Notes: a model not told the origin generated them from the letters alone. A DNA stretch of 64,000 nucleotides from Tepidiphilus succinatimandens (GCF_006503695.1 NZ_SBIK01000003.1:33501-97500); one strand, 5' to 3'. Counted from the first letter of the stretch, positions 26,060 to 37,487 are shown. A program made the numbers and translations.

Positions 26060-26095
26060 TTGCATCACGTGTGCGGTACTGGTACTTCATCGCGC
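26058..26095. repeat. 38-bp direct repeat, left copy
   Basis: Starts GGTTGCATCACG and ends TTCATCGCGC on the plus strand. It is identical over 38 bp to the copy at 26128-26165, 70 bp away. It contains CACGTG and the tandem GGTACTGGTACT, and touches the -35 of the hsp20 promoter. Confidence 0.95.
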
Positions 26096-26127
26096 CTGCT
26101 GCCGCAGGGCGGGTCGGCCCCGAGCCT

Positions 26128-26165
26128 GGTTGCATCACGTGTGCGGTACTGGTACTTCATCGCGC
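26128..26165. repeat. 38-bp direct repeat, right copy
   Basis: Second identical copy, same orientation, ending 5 bp before the -35 of the rightward promoter for cbpA. The flanking bases of the two copies differ, so the identity stops sharply at both ends. Confidence 0.95.
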
Positions 26166-26170
26166 TGCGC

Positions 26171-26199
26171 TTGTAATTTCCCTCGCCGCCAGCAATAAT
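26171..26199 (+). promoter_or_regulatory. Candidate sigma-70 promoter of cbpA-cbpM-ftsH
   Basis: TTGTAA, 17 bp, AATAAT; the predicted start is near 26206, 65 nt before the cbpA ATG. The bases CTTGTAA also resemble a sigma-32 -35, but no matching sigma-32 -10 follows. Confidence 0.55.
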
Positions 26200-26270
26200 G
26201 GAGAGGCCCGGGCAGCGAGAAACCGTCGCCGCCCGGAGCGCACTCATCGGCTGTTCGGAGGCGGTACGGA

Positions 26271-27230
26271 ATGAAGTTTCGCGACTACTACGAGATTCTC
26301 GGCGTGCCGCGCACGGCCACGGCGGAGGAAATCAAGAAGGCGTGGCGCAAGCTCGCGCGCAAGTACCATCCGGACGTGAGCAAGGAGCCCGACGCGGCCG
26401 AGCGCATGAAGGAGGTCAACGAGGCCTACGAGGTGCTCTCCGATCCGGAGAAACGCGCCGCGTACGATCGCCTTGGGGAGCACTGGCGCCAGGGCGAGGA
26501 CTTCTCGCCGCCGCCGGGCTGGGATGCCGGCTTCGAATTCCGCGGCGCACCGGGCGGCGGTCCTTTCGAGGGGATGGATTTCTCCGATTTCTTCGAGTCG
26601 CTCTTCGGGCGCATGCACCGCGGCGCGGCCGGTGCGCGCCAGCGCCGCAGCGGGGGTTTTGCCCTGCGCGGGGAAGACCATCACGCCAAGATCCTCATCG
26701 ATCTCGAAGACAGCCTGCATGGCGCCACGCGTTCGATCACCCTGCGCGTGCCCGAGCTCGACGCTTCCGGCCACGTGGTGCTGCGCGAGCGCACCCTCAA
26801 CGTGCGCATCCCCAAGGGCATCCGGCCGGGACAGAAGATCCGGCTCGCCGGTCAGGGAGGGCCGGGGGTGAACGGCGGCCCGCCGGGCGATCTCTACCTG
26901 GAAGTGGAATTTCGCCCCCATCCGCTCTATCGCGTCGAGGACAAGGATCTCTACTTGACGGTGCCGGTGGCGCCGTGGGAGGCAGTCCTCGGCGCCAAGA
27001 TCCAGATCCCGACGCCATACGGACCGGTGACGCTCACCATTGCGCCGGATTCGCAACACGGTCGCAAGCTGCGCCTGCGCGGCAAGGGACTGCCCAGCGA
27101 TCCCCCGGGTGATCTCTACGCGGTGCTCGAGGTGGTCTTGCCCCCGTCGAGCGATCCGAAAGTGCGGGAACATTTCGCGGCGATGGCGCGCGAAGTGCTG
27201 TTCGATCCCCGCGCGCGCTGGGGCCGGTGA
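26271..27230 (+). CDS. cbpA: DnaJ-type co-chaperone CbpA
   Basis: 319 residues: J domain (1-70) with the HPD motif at 33-35, a Gly/Phe-rich linker (~75-120) and two DnaJ C-terminal substrate-binding domains (~135-305). There is no cysteine-rich zinc domain, which marks it as CbpA and not DnaJ. It stimulates the DnaK ATPase. The ATG at 26271 has GGAGG about 8 nt upstream. The regulator gene cbpM follows after 12 bp. Confidence 0.94.
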   Translation: MKFRDYYEILGVPRTATAEEIKKAWRKLARKYHPDVSKEPDAAERMKEVNEAYEVLSDPEKRAAYDRLGEHWRQGEDFSPPPGWDAGFEFRGAPGGGPFEGMDFSDFFESLFGRMHRGAAGARQRRSGGFALRGEDHHAKILIDLEDSLHGATRSITLRVPELDASGHVVLRERTLNVRIPKGIRPGQKIRLAGQGGPGVNGGPPGDLYLEVEFRPHPLYRVEDKDLYLTVPVAPWEAVLGAKIQIPTPYGPVTLTIAPDSQHGRKLRLRGKGLPSDPPGDLYAVLEVVLPPSSDPKVREHFAAMAREVLFDPRARWGR

Positions 27231-27242
27231 GGAGGGGCAGCG

Positions 27243-27569
27243 ATGAAGACGGCGATCGTGGTGCATTGCGAATGGCTGGGCGGCGAGCGTTGGCTCACGC
27301 TCGATGAGTTGGCGCAGGCGGCAGGCGCCTCGCCTTCCTTCGTGCGCGCCCTGTGGCAGGAGGGCTTGATCGAGGCCGGGCAGGTCGAGGCCGGGGCGCC
27401 GCGCTTCGAAGGGGTGGCCCTGGAGCGGGTGCGCCGTATGCGCCGCCTGATGCGCGATTTCGAAGCGAGTTTCACCGCGGCGGCGATGATGATGGAGCTC
27501 ATCGACGAGATCGAGCGGCTGCGGCGGCTACTCGAACGCGCCGGTATTCCCTGGCGCGACGAACCCTGA
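27243..27569 (+). CDS. cbpM: CbpA modulator CbpM
   Basis: 108 residues, MerR-like helix-turn-helix in the first half (TLDELAQAAGASPSFVRALWQEGLI) and a helical, Arg-rich second half (ERVRRMRRLMRDFEASF). CbpM binds the J domain of CbpA and blocks its action on DnaK. It lies between cbpA and ftsH in the same transcription unit. Confidence 0.88.
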   Translation: MKTAIVVHCEWLGGERWLTLDELAQAAGASPSFVRALWQEGLIEAGQVEAGAPRFEGVALERVRRMRRLMRDFEASFTAAAMMMELIDEIERLRRLLERAGIPWRDEP

Positions 27570-27580
27570 AGGGGAAGGGC

Positions 27581-29537
<1,957 letters not shown>

Positions 29538-29545
<8 letters not shown>

Positions 29546-30359
29546 GGCCTTGTGGTACGACGCGCTCGGGGTGCCGCATCGCCGCGTCACGGGCACGCCG
29601 CGCATCGTCTCGCTGGTGCCTTCGCTCACCGAGACGCTCTTCGCTTTCAGTTTGGGCGAGGCGGTGGTGGGGCGCACCGGTTTTTGCGTCCATCCCGCCG
29701 AGGTGAAGGGGGTGCCGAAGGTGGGAGGGACCAAGGACGTGCGGCTCGAGCGCCTCTTCGCCCTCGAGCCGACGCACGTCATCGCCAACGTCGACGAGAA
29801 CCGGCGCGAACAGGTCGAGGCGATCGCCGCGGCCGGCATCGAGGTGATCGTCACCCACCCCTGCCGCCTGGAAGACAACGTCGCGCTCTTTCGCCTGCTC
29901 GGCGGGGTGTTCGACCGCGAGGAGGCGGCGGACTACGCCGTGCAGGCCTTCGAATCGGTGCTGGAACTCGCGCGCACGATCGCCGCCTCCCTGCCGCCGG
30001 AGCGCGTGCTCTATCCGATCTGGCGCGGGCCGTGGATGACGGTGGCCCGCAGTACCTGGATCTCCGCCATGCTGGAAGCCGTCGGCTGGCAGACCTGGCC
30101 CGCGATCGAGGAACCCCGTTATCCCGTGATCGACGAAGAATCCGTCCACCGGGCGGGCATTGCACGGGTGCTGCTGCCTTCCGAACCCTATCGCTTCGGC
30201 GAGGAGCACGCCGAGGAGGCACGTCGCCTGCTCGGTGCGGACGTGCCGGTGACGCTCGTCGACGGCGAAATGGTGTCGTGGTACGGCACCCGCGCCATCT
30301 CGGGTCTGTGCTACCTCGCCGCCCTGCGTCGGGATCTGGCCGAAGCGCTTTCTGCCTGA
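29538..30359 (+). CDS. BtuF-like helical-backbone metal receptor without signal peptide
   Basis: 273 residues of the periplasmic-binding-protein type 3 family (Fe-siderophore/cobalamin, PF01497-like): RIVSLVPSLTETLFAF, VVGRTGFC, and VGGTKDVRLERLFALEPTHVI spread over the first third. The N-terminus (MAEALWYDALG) has no signal peptide or lipobox, so the protein is probably cytoplasmic or the start is misjudged. No transporter genes are next to it. The ATG at 29538 overlaps the ftsH end by 8 bp, which suggests coupled translation. Its ligand and its link to protein quality control are unknown. Confidence 0.8.
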
Positions 30360-30404
30360 TGCCTTTGCCGGAAAGGGTATCCCGGGGGCGAGACCCTGTC
30401 GGGC

Positions 30405-31555
30405 TCAGAAGCGATGGTTCAGGCCGAGGTAGAAGAGGCTGGTATCGTCCACCTCGCCGTCGGCTTTGTGGCCATTGTCGTCCTGGCCGAGGGCGGTGGC
30501 CTGATCCCAGCGCAGATCGTCGTGGTCGACCTAGGTGTAGGCGGCGTAGACGGTGGTTCGCTTGGAGAGCGGATGCAGATACGCCGCGCCCAGCGACTTG
30601 GGCTTGACGCTGCCGCCCTCGCCCATGATGGCGTTGCCTCCGTCGAGCTTGGCCTGGCCATAGGCGAGGTTGAACGTGTCTTCGCCCACGACGGGGATGA
30701 TGAGGCCGATCTGCCAGAGATCGACGTCGAACCCGCTGGCACCGAGCACGTCACGACCCTGCTGCCAGGAGCCGGCCAGGGTGGCAAAGCCGAAGTCGTA
30801 GGCTGCGCCCAGCATCCAGTCTTTCTGCGTCTCGTCTTCGCCGGAAGAGGCCTCGAGCCAGCCGCCGTCGTAGTGCGCCTTGTATTTGACGGCCTGGTAG
30901 ATGGCCCCGATTTTCAAGGGGCCGTTCTCGTAGCGCAGGCCGAGGCCGTATTTGTCGTCGTCGGTGCGCGAGGCGCCGTGCGCCTGGTCCGTCTCGAGGT
31001 TGCCGGCCGAGTAGATGGCGCTCACGCCGACGGTCGCGAATTCGCCGGTGTAACCGACGGAGTTGTTCCAGCGCGCCGGGGCGTTGGGGGTGATCGTGAG
31101 GTTGGCCAGCTGCGAGAGCCAGTTCTGCGGGCTCGGGGTCATGCCTTGCAGGGCGTCGTAGGGGTCGGTGAAATACCCGGGGCATATTGGCGCCCCAGGG
31201 CGAGCTGGCCGAAGGCGCCTTTGAGGCCGACGTAGGCTTGCTGGGTGAAGGTTTCGCTGCCGGAGTTGGACGAGGAATCTTCCTCGCTCATGCAGCAGGA
31301 TTTGCCGCTGTCGATGCTGAAGCCTTCCTCGAGGACGAAGACGGCTTTCAGGCCGGCTCCGAGTTCCTCTTCGCCGCGAAGACCGAAGAAGCTGTTGCCG
31401 ATACCCCCGTCGTCGATGCCGGAGGTGCTGTCACCCATCACCTTGCCGTATTTGAAGAAGGCGTCGGCCGAGCCGTAGAGTTGCACGCCCGATTGGGCAA
31501 GCGCCGGCAGGCAGAAGAGACTGGTGAGCGAGAAGGCGAGCGTTTTTTTGTACAT
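30405..31555 (-). pseudogene. Gram-negative trimeric porin gene with a frameshift and an in-frame stop
   Basis: The first part (31555 down to about 31180) has a signal peptide and the porin start SGVQLYGSADAFFKYGK, then LALGRQYAPG. The frame is then lost: one missing base in the CCC-GGGG run around 31177-31182 breaks it, and reading resumes in the next frame as YFTDPYDALQGMTPSPQNW. That frame runs to a TAG at 30531-30533 (YAAYT-stop), after which it continues in frame as VDHDDLRWDQ to the outer-membrane end signal LFYLGLNHRF and a TGA at 30405. Restoring both sites gives a normal-length general porin. Both lesions could be real decay or sequence errors. No promoter is seen in the 27 bp between it and the upstream terminator. 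Confidence 0.88.
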
Positions 31556-31581
31556 CGTTTTTTCTCAGGGCTGAAGGATGG

Positions 31582-31612
31582 AAAACCGGGTCGTGTGTCG
31601 CTCACGACCCGG
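31582..31612 (-). terminator. Rho-independent terminator of the DUF2325-ferritin operon
   Basis: A perfect 10-bp stem (CCGGGTCGTG / CACGACCCGG) with a 7-nt loop followed by TTTT on the minus strand, 8 bp after the ferritin stop. It isolates the broken porin gene downstream. Confidence 0.92.
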
Positions 31613-31619
31613 ACAGGGG

Positions 31620-32087
31620 TCAATCGCGGAAAGGAGCGAGCTCGCCGGGGCGGCGCAACATCTTGTTGACTTCGTCGAAGTGCATTTCTTCCTCGACGAT
31701 CATCTCCCGGGCGAATTCTTCGAGCAGAACGGATTTCCCTTGGGTGATTTTCAACAGATCATGATAACCCTGGAGCGCCAGGCGTTCATGCTCGAGGCTT
31801 TCCCGCAGGATTTCCTCGATGTCATGACGTTGTGTTTCTAGGAGGGTGCCGATCTTGAGCGAGGGGTGCCCGCCAAGCAGCGTGATCAGCTCTCCGACCC
31901 GTTGCGCGTGATCGAGCCCGTCTTTGGCGTTGTCTTTGAGCCAAGAGACGATAGGGATGCGATTATACCCGTAGACCATGAGCGAATAATGCGTGTAGCG
32001 CACGACGCCGGCGAGCTCGACCTCGAGCACACGGTTGAGGGCTTCGATGGCGGCCCGGCGGTCAGCTTCGGATAGGGTATCTATCAT
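31620..32087 (-). CDS. Ferritin-like (bacterioferritin-type) protein
   Basis: 155 residues, a four-helix bundle. Diiron ligand candidates occur in order: the Glu in VLEVELAGVVRYTHYS, DHAQRVG, LEHERLAL and VEEEMHFDEV. The second motif has Asp where classical bacterioferritins have Glu. There is no obvious haem-binding Met as in E. coli Bfr, so storage, detoxification or a Dps-like role are all possible. The gene sits 36 bp after DUF2325 and ends in a strong terminator, so both are under the Fur-box promoter at 33467-33496. Confidence 0.85.
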   Translation of the reverse strand: MIDTLSEADRRAAIEALNRVLEVELAGVVRYTHYSLMVYGYNRIPIVSWLKDNAKDGLDHAQRVGELITLLGGHPSLKIGTLLETQRHDIEEILRESLEHERLALQGYHDLLKITQGKSVLLEEFAREMIVEEEMHFDEVNKMLRRPGELAPFRD

Positions 32088-32123
32088 GATTTCGTCCTTG
32101 ATGGATGGATGAGAAATGTCGAT

Positions 32124-33404
32124 TCAATGAGGATTCGCGTCTTCCGTGGCGTTTTTTGCGGCTTCGTTCTCCTCGAGTCGGGGGAAGAGGGTGCGGGCAA
32201 GCGCAGAGACGCTGGGGTTGTCGACGAAGACGCAGCGTTTCCCTGTGCGTTTGCAGTGGTCCTTGACCCGCCAGTAGGCTTTGTGGCTGATGCATCCCGT
32301 CTGGCAAATGACGAGATCGGCTGCGGCGAGGTTGGCATCGAGCTGTCCGAGGTTGTCTTCCAGACCGCCATCGTGATGAACGAAGCGCCCGCCTATGCGT
32401 TCGATGATGCTGCGATAATCGGTGACGTTTCCGCTGCGTCCGCCTACGCAGAGGATGGTCTTGTCCTGTAGCTGCGGCTCGGCGGCGACGTGGGGCGAGG
32501 GTTGCCCGGCAGACGGACACGCTTCTGCACAGGTCGGCGCTTTGCTCCTGTGCTGCCGTGATGCGGCGAGTTCGGCCTGGGCCCGGCTGAGTTCTTGGCG
32601 CAGTGCGGCCAGTTGCTGCTCGAGCGCCTTGGTATGGGCTTTTTCCGCGTTGAGCTTGCGCTTGAGTTGCAGCCGGGGTTCGAGCTCGGGCAGCGTTTCG
32701 CGCACTTCCGCCAAGTCGCTGCGCAGGCACGCGATGGTGGTGTCGCGGCACAGCAGGGCGGCGCGCGCTTGCATCAGCTCTTGTCGGAGTCGTTCGAGTT
32801 CCTGGGTCTTCTCCGTCACGAGACGGGTACACCGTTCTTGCACTTTGCCGAGTTCGCGCAGCAGGGCGGCATTTTCCTGCATGAGCGCTTCGAAGCGGCT
32901 TCGCTCGACGCGGGTGGTGGCGCCGGCCTGGTGTTGCAGCATGTGCATCTCGCGACACAAGGCGAGTTCGAGCACGGGGGTGCAGCGCGGATGGGTGAGG
33001 GTGGCCCAGAAGGGACCGGCCACGTCTCCCTCGTCGACTGCTTCCTGCCACAGGGATTCGAGTGCTTCGCTCGTCTTGGCTGCCTTGTAGCGGCGGATCA
33101 CGGTGGCGTAACGCCGATCGAGTTCTTGTTGCAGCAGCTCGGAGAGCCGGTTGCGACGGGTGCAGGCATTGACGGCGCCGACGTGCAGATCGTAATCCCC
33201 CAGCGGGGCTGTCTGGCTGAGCGCCTTGCCGACCAGTTTGCGCAGAAGCGGCAGCGGCAGGCAGACGCCGATCACGGGGCAGTGGCTTTCCCGCGACAAT
33301 TCCCATAGCCGGCGCCGACGGGACCCGAGGCGGGAGAAGAGCGAGGGAGGTGGGGGCTCGAGGGTGAGCGCAGGCGTAGTCGTGGCGAAGGCGGTCTCGC
33401 ACAT
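32124..33404 (-). CDS. Coiled-coil protein with C-terminal DUF2325 domain
   Basis: 426 residues. The N-terminal ~130 residues are of unknown fold with several Cys and His; residues ~170-290 form a long Glu/Arg/Leu-rich coiled coil; ~320-405 is a DUF2325 domain (ILCVGGRSGNVTDYR, ICQTGCISHKAYW, KRTGKRCVFVDNP) that resembles a small Rossmann-like fold with conserved Cys/His. Its function is unknown. CAAGGAG precedes the ATG at 33404. Being first in a Fur-box operon with a ferritin, and next to feoABC, it is probably linked to iron. It could sense, bind or organise iron; this is inference. Confidence 0.82.
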   Translation of the reverse strand: MCETAFATTTPALTLEPPPPSLFSRLGSRRRRLWELSRESHCPVIGVCLPLPLLRKLVGKALSQTAPLGDYDLHVGAVNACTRRNRLSELLQQELDRRYATVIRRYKAAKTSEALESLWQEAVDEGDVAGPFWATLTHPRCTPVLELALCREMHMLQHQAGATTRVERSRFEALMQENAALLRELGKVQERCTRLVTEKTQELERLRQELMQARAALLCRDTTIACLRSDLAEVRETLPELEPRLQLKRKLNAEKAHTKALEQQLAALRQELSRAQAELAASRQHRSKAPTCAEACPSAGQPSPHVAAEPQLQDKTILCVGGRSGNVTDYRSIIERIGGRFVHHDGGLEDNLGQLDANLAAADLVICQTGCISHKAYWRVKDHCKRTGKRCVFVDNPSVSALARTLFPRLEENEAAKNATEDANPH

Positions 33405-33466
33405 GGCTTCATTCTCCTTGCGGCTGAAAACGGATATCGGATGCTGTTAAACGAATAGATAGTGCT

Positions 33467-33496
33467 ATTGTAAACGATAACCATTTTCATTTGCAA
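33467..33496 (-). promoter_or_regulatory. Fur-regulated promoter of the DUF2325-ferritin operon
   Basis: On the minus strand TTGCAA (-35, 33491-33496), 18 bp, TACAAT (-10, 33467-33472). The spacer is covered by a Fur-box-like sequence (33476-33494) that matches 13 of 16 bases of AATGATAATCATTATC. The leader to the ATG at 33404 is about 56 nt. Confidence 0.78.
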
Positions 33497-33607
33497 GAAC
33501 TATCGGGACTCCGCAGCCAAGAATTTGCTCCAGAGGAGCCGCGATTCAGCGCCCAAAAATCTGGGTGCTCCGCTTCTTACGGGGATTTGAGGGAAGAACT
33601 TCGGGGT

Positions 33608-33847
33608 TCAGGAGATACTACCAGAGGGTTCGATCCACTCGTAGATCTGCAGGCGTTTCGGGTCGCAGGCGCAGCAGCTCTTGCCGCAGGAGGAGCCGGC
33701 GGGAAGGCGCCGCACGCGGCCCTTGCGCTCGAGCGTGGCGAGCATGGCTTCGAGCGCCTCGGGGGCGGCCTGCAGTGCCGTGGCCAGATCGTCGAGGCTG
33801 GCGCGCCGCTGCTGGCGCAGGGTGTCGCTGAGGCGGGAGAGGATCAT
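33608..33847 (-). CDS. feoC: FeoC-like winged-helix protein with cysteine motif
   Basis: 79 residues. The first ~50 form a small winged helix ([20 protein letters not shown]); then come four cysteines in [14 protein letters not shown], the FeoC iron-sulfur or redox motif. FeoC is thought to stabilise or regulate FeoB. The ATG at 33847 overlaps the feoB stop by 4 bp, so it is the last gene of feoA-feoA-feoB-feoC. Confidence 0.85.
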   Translation of the reverse strand: MILSRLSDTLRQQRRASLDDLATALQAAPEALEAMLATLERKGRVRRLPAGSSCGKSCCACDPKRLQIYEWIEPSGSIS

Positions 33848-36168
33848 GCGGAACCCCCTTGGCGGACTGTCTTGGTGCCTCCGGCTGCCGCCGGGGAGAG
33901 GAATGCGCCGCCGCTGCGGCGCATGAGGAGATAGGCGAGGGCGAAGAACGCGGCGATGCCTGCGATCCACGCGGTCGAGGCGAGCGGCGCGCGGCTGAAG
34001 GTGGCCGCCTGATAGAAAAGCGTCGCTGTGGCCCAGGCGATGCCCGTCGTCCAGGCGACGACGAAGAGCGTCCAGCGCCGGCCGGATTCCTGGTAAACCG
34101 CAGCAGTGGCGGCGGCGCAGGGGGTGTAGAGCAGGATGAAGAGCAGGTAGGCAAGCGCTCCGACCGCGCCGTCGAAGCGCGCGGCCATGGCGCCGAAGGC
34201 GGCCTGCGAGACTTCCTCGTTTCCTTCTTCGGCCTGCCGCAGCCCCAACGGATCGGCCCAGGCGCCGAGCGCATCGGCGAGATTCTGCGGAATGGTGGCG
34301 AACGCCGCCGCGACCGCTTCGCCTAGAGAAAACGCGGCTTCCTCTTCTTGCGCCGCGCCGGCGTCTTCGGCGGCGAGCGCCGTATAGGTGGCGTTCAAGG
34401 TACCGATCACGGCTTCCTTGGCGAGCACGCCGGTGAAGATGCCCACCGTGGCGGGCCAGTTCTCTTCGGTGAGTCCCATGGGGGCGAAGACGGGGGAGAG
34501 GGTGCGGCCGACGGCGGCGAGCACGGACTTGTCGCTGTGCTCGTTGCCGTAGCTGCCGTCGGTGCCGATCGCGTTGAGGAAGTTGATGACCACGACCATG
34601 GGGACGATGAGCCGGCCGGCGCGCACGATGAAGGTCTTGAGGCGCTCCCAGGTGTGCAGCAGCACGCCGCGCGCGGTGGGCAGGTGGTAGGGCGGCAGCT
34701 CCATGATGAAAGGCGTGGCCTCGCCCTTGAGCAGGGTGTTTTTGAGGATGAGCCCGGTGAGCACCGCCACGGCGATGCCGATGAGGTAGAGGGCGAAGAT
34801 GACGTTCTCGCCGCCCGTGGGGAAGAAGGCGGCGGCGAAGAGTGCATAGACGGGCAGGCGCGCGCCGCAGGACATGAAGGGGGCCATGGCGATCGTCATG
34901 AGGCGGTCGCGGCGGTGCTCCAGGGTGCGCGTGGCCATGATGGCCGGGACGTTGCAGCCGAAGCCGACGATGAGCGGCACGAAGCTCTTGCCCGGCAGCC
35001 CTACCCAGCGCATGAATCGGTCCATGACGAAGGCGGCGCGCGCCATGTAGCCCGAATCTTCGAGCATTGAGAGGAAAAGGTAGAGGAAGCCGATCACCGG
35101 GATGAAGGTGGCCACCGTCTGGATGCCACCGCCCACGCCGTGGGCGAGCAGCCCGGTGAGCCAGTCGGGCGAGCCGATGGCGTTGAGCGCCTCGGCGAAG
35201 CCATCGACGAAGATCGCCCCGGCGAGCTGGTCGAAGAAATCGATGAAGGCCCCGCCCACCCGGATCGTGAAGAGGAACATCAGGTACATCGCCACAAGGA
35301 AGATGGGGATTCCCAGGGCGCGGTTGAGCACGACGCGGTCGATCCGCTCGGTGAGGTCGGCCGGGGCTTGGCCGGCAACGTGCACGGCGTGATGCACGAT
35401 GTCGTTGGCGAGGCTATAGCGGGCGTCTGCCACGAGGATGTCGAGTTCGCCGCCGAAACGCTCGGCAAGGGCTTGGGCGCGCCGGGCGAGGGGTTCGTCT
35501 ACGCTCGCGCGCGCGAGCGCGTCGCCCTCGAGCAGCCGCACGGCGAGCCAGCGCGGGGACCAGCCTTTCTGCGCGGCGATCGGTTCGAGCTCGGGCACGA
35601 GTTCGGCGAGCGCCGTTTCCACTTCCTCCCCATAGGGAACGGCGCGCGGCTGGGGGGCGGTGACGATGGCTTGCCGGATCGCCGCCTTGAGCTCGGCGAT
35701 GCCCCGGTTCTCGCTGGCGACGATCGGGACTACGGGGCAGCCGAGCCGCTCACTAAGCGCCGCCACGTCGATCTTCATGCCTTTCTTCTCGGCGACGTCG
35801 ACCATGTTGAGCGCGACGAGCAGCGGCACCTGCATCTCCGCCAGCTGCAGCGTGAGGTAGAGATTGCGCTCGAGGTTGGCGGCGTCGACGACGTTGACCA
35901 CGAGGTCGGCCTCGCCCGAGAGGACGTAATCGCGGGCGATGCGCTCGTCGAGCGAGATGTCTTCGCCCACGACGTCGAGCGAATAGGTGCCGGGCAGGTC
36001 GACCACCTCGACTTCATCGCCTTCGAAACGGTACTCGCCGGTCTTTTTCTCGACGGTGACGCCGGGCCAGTTGCCCACGCGCTGCTTGGCGCCGGTGAGC
36101 GCGTTGAAGAGCGTGGTCTTGCCGCAGTTGGGGTTGCCGACGAGGGCGATGGTGTAGGCGTTTTTCAT
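33844..36168 (-). CDS. feoB: Ferrous iron transporter FeoB
   Basis: 774 residues. An N-terminal G-protein domain (GNPNCGKT at ~11-18, [13 protein letters not shown]) is followed by a GDI helical domain (~175-265) and a membrane domain with two gate repeats ([30 protein letters not shown]). It imports Fe2+ across the inner membrane. The start ATG at 36168 overlaps the feoA stop, and the stop overlaps feoC. Confidence 0.96.
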   Translation of the reverse strand: MKNAYTIALVGNPNCGKTTLFNALTGAKQRVGNWPGVTVEKKTGEYRFEGDEVEVVDLPGTYSLDVVGEDISLDERIARDYVLSGEADLVVNVVDAANLERNLYLTLQLAEMQVPLLVALNMVDVAEKKGMKIDVAALSERLGCPVVPIVASENRGIAELKAAIRQAIVTAPQPRAVPYGEEVETALAELVPELEPIAAQKGWSPRWLAVRLLEGDALARASVDEPLARRAQALAERFGGELDILVADARYSLANDIVHHAVHVAGQAPADLTERIDRVVLNRALGIPIFLVAMYLMFLFTIRVGGAFIDFFDQLAGAIFVDGFAEALNAIGSPDWLTGLLAHGVGGGIQTVATFIPVIGFLYLFLSMLEDSGYMARAAFVMDRFMRWVGLPGKSFVPLIVGFGCNVPAIMATRTLEHRRDRLMTIAMAPFMSCGARLPVYALFAAAFFPTGGENVIFALYLIGIAVAVLTGLILKNTLLKGEATPFIMELPPYHLPTARGVLLHTWERLKTFIVRAGRLIVPMVVVINFLNAIGTDGSYGNEHSDKSVLAAVGRTLSPVFAPMGLTEENWPATVGIFTGVLAKEAVIGTLNATYTALAAEDAGAAQEEEAAFSLGEAVAAAFATIPQNLADALGAWADPLGLRQAEEGNEEVSQAAFGAMAARFDGAVGALAYLLFILLYTPCAAATAAVYQESGRRWTLFVVAWTTGIAWATATLFYQAATFSRAPLASTAWIAGIAAFFALAYLLMRRSGGAFLSPAAAGGTKTVRQGGSA

Positions 36169-36401
36169 TGGATTTTTTCCACCTCCACGGCGGCGGCTTC
36201 GCCCTTGCGCAGCGACAGGGAAAAGCCGCGGGTGCGGATCTCGAGCGGATCGCCCATGGGGGCAATGCGGGTGACGACGAGCTCGGCCCCGGGCGTGAGG
36301 CCCATCGCGAGCAGCTTGCGGCGGTAGGATTCGCCGCCGGGCGCATAGCCGGTGACGCGGGCGCGCTCGCCCACGGCGAGGTCACGCAGCAGCATGGGCA
36401 T
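36165..36401 (-). CDS. feoA: FeoA (promoter-distal copy)
   Basis: 78 residues forming an SH3-like FeoA domain: [51 protein letters not shown]. It binds FeoB and is needed for its activity. The ATG at 36401 is chosen; ATGs at 36425 and 36395 are alternatives. It overlaps the end of the preceding FeoA-like gene by about 20 bp and the feoB start by 4 bp. Confidence 0.88.
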   Translation of the reverse strand: MPMLLRDLAVGERARVTGYAPGGESYRRKLLAMGLTPGAELVVTRIAPMGDPLEIRTRGFSLSLRKGEAAAVEVEKIQ

Positions 36402-36660
36402 CGCGTTCCGCCACGAGGGATTCATGCACCAGGATCTTGTGCGCCATGCCGCCGCCGAGTGCGAAGCGCGTCTCGCCGCGCTTGACGACGAATTTTCCGC
36501 CCTCGCGTTGCTGCAAGGTGATCTCGCAGCCGACGTTCAAGCCGAGTTCGGTGAGACGGCGCGTGAATTCGGCGCCGCCGTGGAGCGCGGCGATGCGCAG
36601 GCGGCAACCGAGCGGGGCCACGGGAAGGGGAAAGGCTTTGGCGGCGGACTCAGGAACCAT
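36382..36660 (-). CDS. FeoA-domain protein (promoter-proximal copy)
   Basis: 92 residues. FeoA-like core: PLGCRLRIAALHGGAEFTRRL, ELGLNVGCEITLQQREG, RFALGGGMAHKILV. It is clearly diverged from the second FeoA (little identity outside the fold) and has a longer N-terminus. Tandem FeoA proteins ahead of feoB occur in several Proteobacteria, and the extra copy may be regulatory. The ATG at 36660 has GGAG 7-8 nt upstream. It is the first gene after the feo promoter. Confidence 0.85.
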   Translation of the reverse strand: MVPESAAKAFPLPVAPLGCRLRIAALHGGAEFTRRLTELGLNVGCEITLQQREGGKFVVKRGETRFALGGGMAHKILVHESLVAERDAHAAA

Positions 36661-36713
36661 GGCAAGACTCCGGGTAGCGATGGGCAAATTCGATCGGTTG
36701 GATAGGCCTGATT

Positions 36714-36743
36714 GATTATAGTTCTCATTTACTGGCGTAGCAA
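36714..36743 (-). promoter_or_regulatory. feo operon promoter with overlapping Fur-like site
   Basis: On the minus strand TTGCTA (-35, 36738-36743), 17 bp, TATAAT (-10, 36715-36720). A Fur-like sequence AATGAGAACTATAATC (36714-36729) covers the -10 with 12 of 16 consensus matches. The leader to the ATG at 36660 is about 48 nt. Confidence 0.7.
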
Positions 36744-36812
36744 GGGCTTTTTTTAAAATTTTGCACCGGATTTTTCTTTTTGCTGCAGTGGACTTGGCGG
36801 CTCGTTCCGGGT

Positions 36813-37487
36813 TCAGAGCATACCGAGTTGCGCGAGCGAGACGACGTTACCTGCCGTGACGATGAAATGGTCGAGCAGGCGTACGTCGATGAGCGCCAGC
36901 GCCTCGCGCAGCGTGCGGGTAAGTGCGGCATCGGCGCGGCTCGGCTCGGCGGCGCCGCTGGGGTGGTTGTGCGCGACGATGACGGCGCTTGCGTTGGCGT
37001 GGAGCGCCAGCTTGACGAGTTCGCGCGGGTGGACGGCCGTCTGGTCGACGGTGCCGCGAAAGAGTTCGTGGGCGGCGAGCAGGCGGTGGCGGTTGTCGAG
37101 CAGCAGGGCGTAAAAGACTTCGTGCTCCAGCCCGGCGAGCCGCAGGCGCAGCCAATCCTTGACGCTCTCGGGATCGGAGAGAAGGTCGGCTTCGCGGGCG
37201 GTTTCGGCCAGCGCCCGGCGGGCGAGCTCGAAGGCGGCCTGGAGCTGCGCGTATTTGGCCAGGCCCACGCCATGCACGGCGGCGAAGGCTTTGGGCTGGG
37301 CGGAGACGAGCGCGCGCACGCCACCGAAGTGTGTGAGTAGGTCGCGCGCGAGATCGACGGCGCTCTTGCCTCGCACGCCGACCCGGAGGAAAATCGCCAG
37401 GAGCTCGGCGTCCGAGAGGGCTGAGGCGCCGCGTTCGAGCAGTTTCTCGCGAGGGCGTTCCTGTTCCGGCCAGTCGGTGATGGGCAT
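36813..37487 (-). CDS. radC: RadC family JAB/MPN-domain protein
   Basis: 224 residues. A helix-hairpin-helix-like N-terminal region (~25-95) is followed by a JAMM/MPN+ domain with AHNHPSG, then S and D at the right spacing ([10 protein letters not shown]). Named for a supposed DNA-repair role, its real function is unsettled. The ATG at 37487 ([16 protein letters not shown]) is the usual family start; the in-frame extension to 37577 is not conserved. It is divergent from coaBC, the usual proteobacterial neighbour. Confidence 0.92.
   Translation of the reverse strand: MPITDWPEQERPREKLLERGASALSDAELLAIFLRVGVRGKSAVDLARDLLTHFGGVRALVSAQPKAFAAVHGVGLAKYAQLQAAFELARRALAETAREADLLSDPESVKDWLRLRLAGLEHEVFYALLLDNRHRLLAAHELFRGTVDQTAVHPRELVKLALHANASAVIVAHNHPSGAAEPSRADAALTRTLREALALIDVRLLDHFIVTAGNVVSLAQLGML

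Noticed and set aside
26058..26165. CRISPR array
   Set aside because: Only two repeat units with a single 32-bp gap, no cas genes, and the repeats sit inside a divergent promoter region.
26065..26247. Small minus-strand frames beginning MKYQYRTRDAT in the repeats
   Set aside because: They arise because the repeat happens to contain an ATG; they have no ribosome-binding site and run through promoter DNA.
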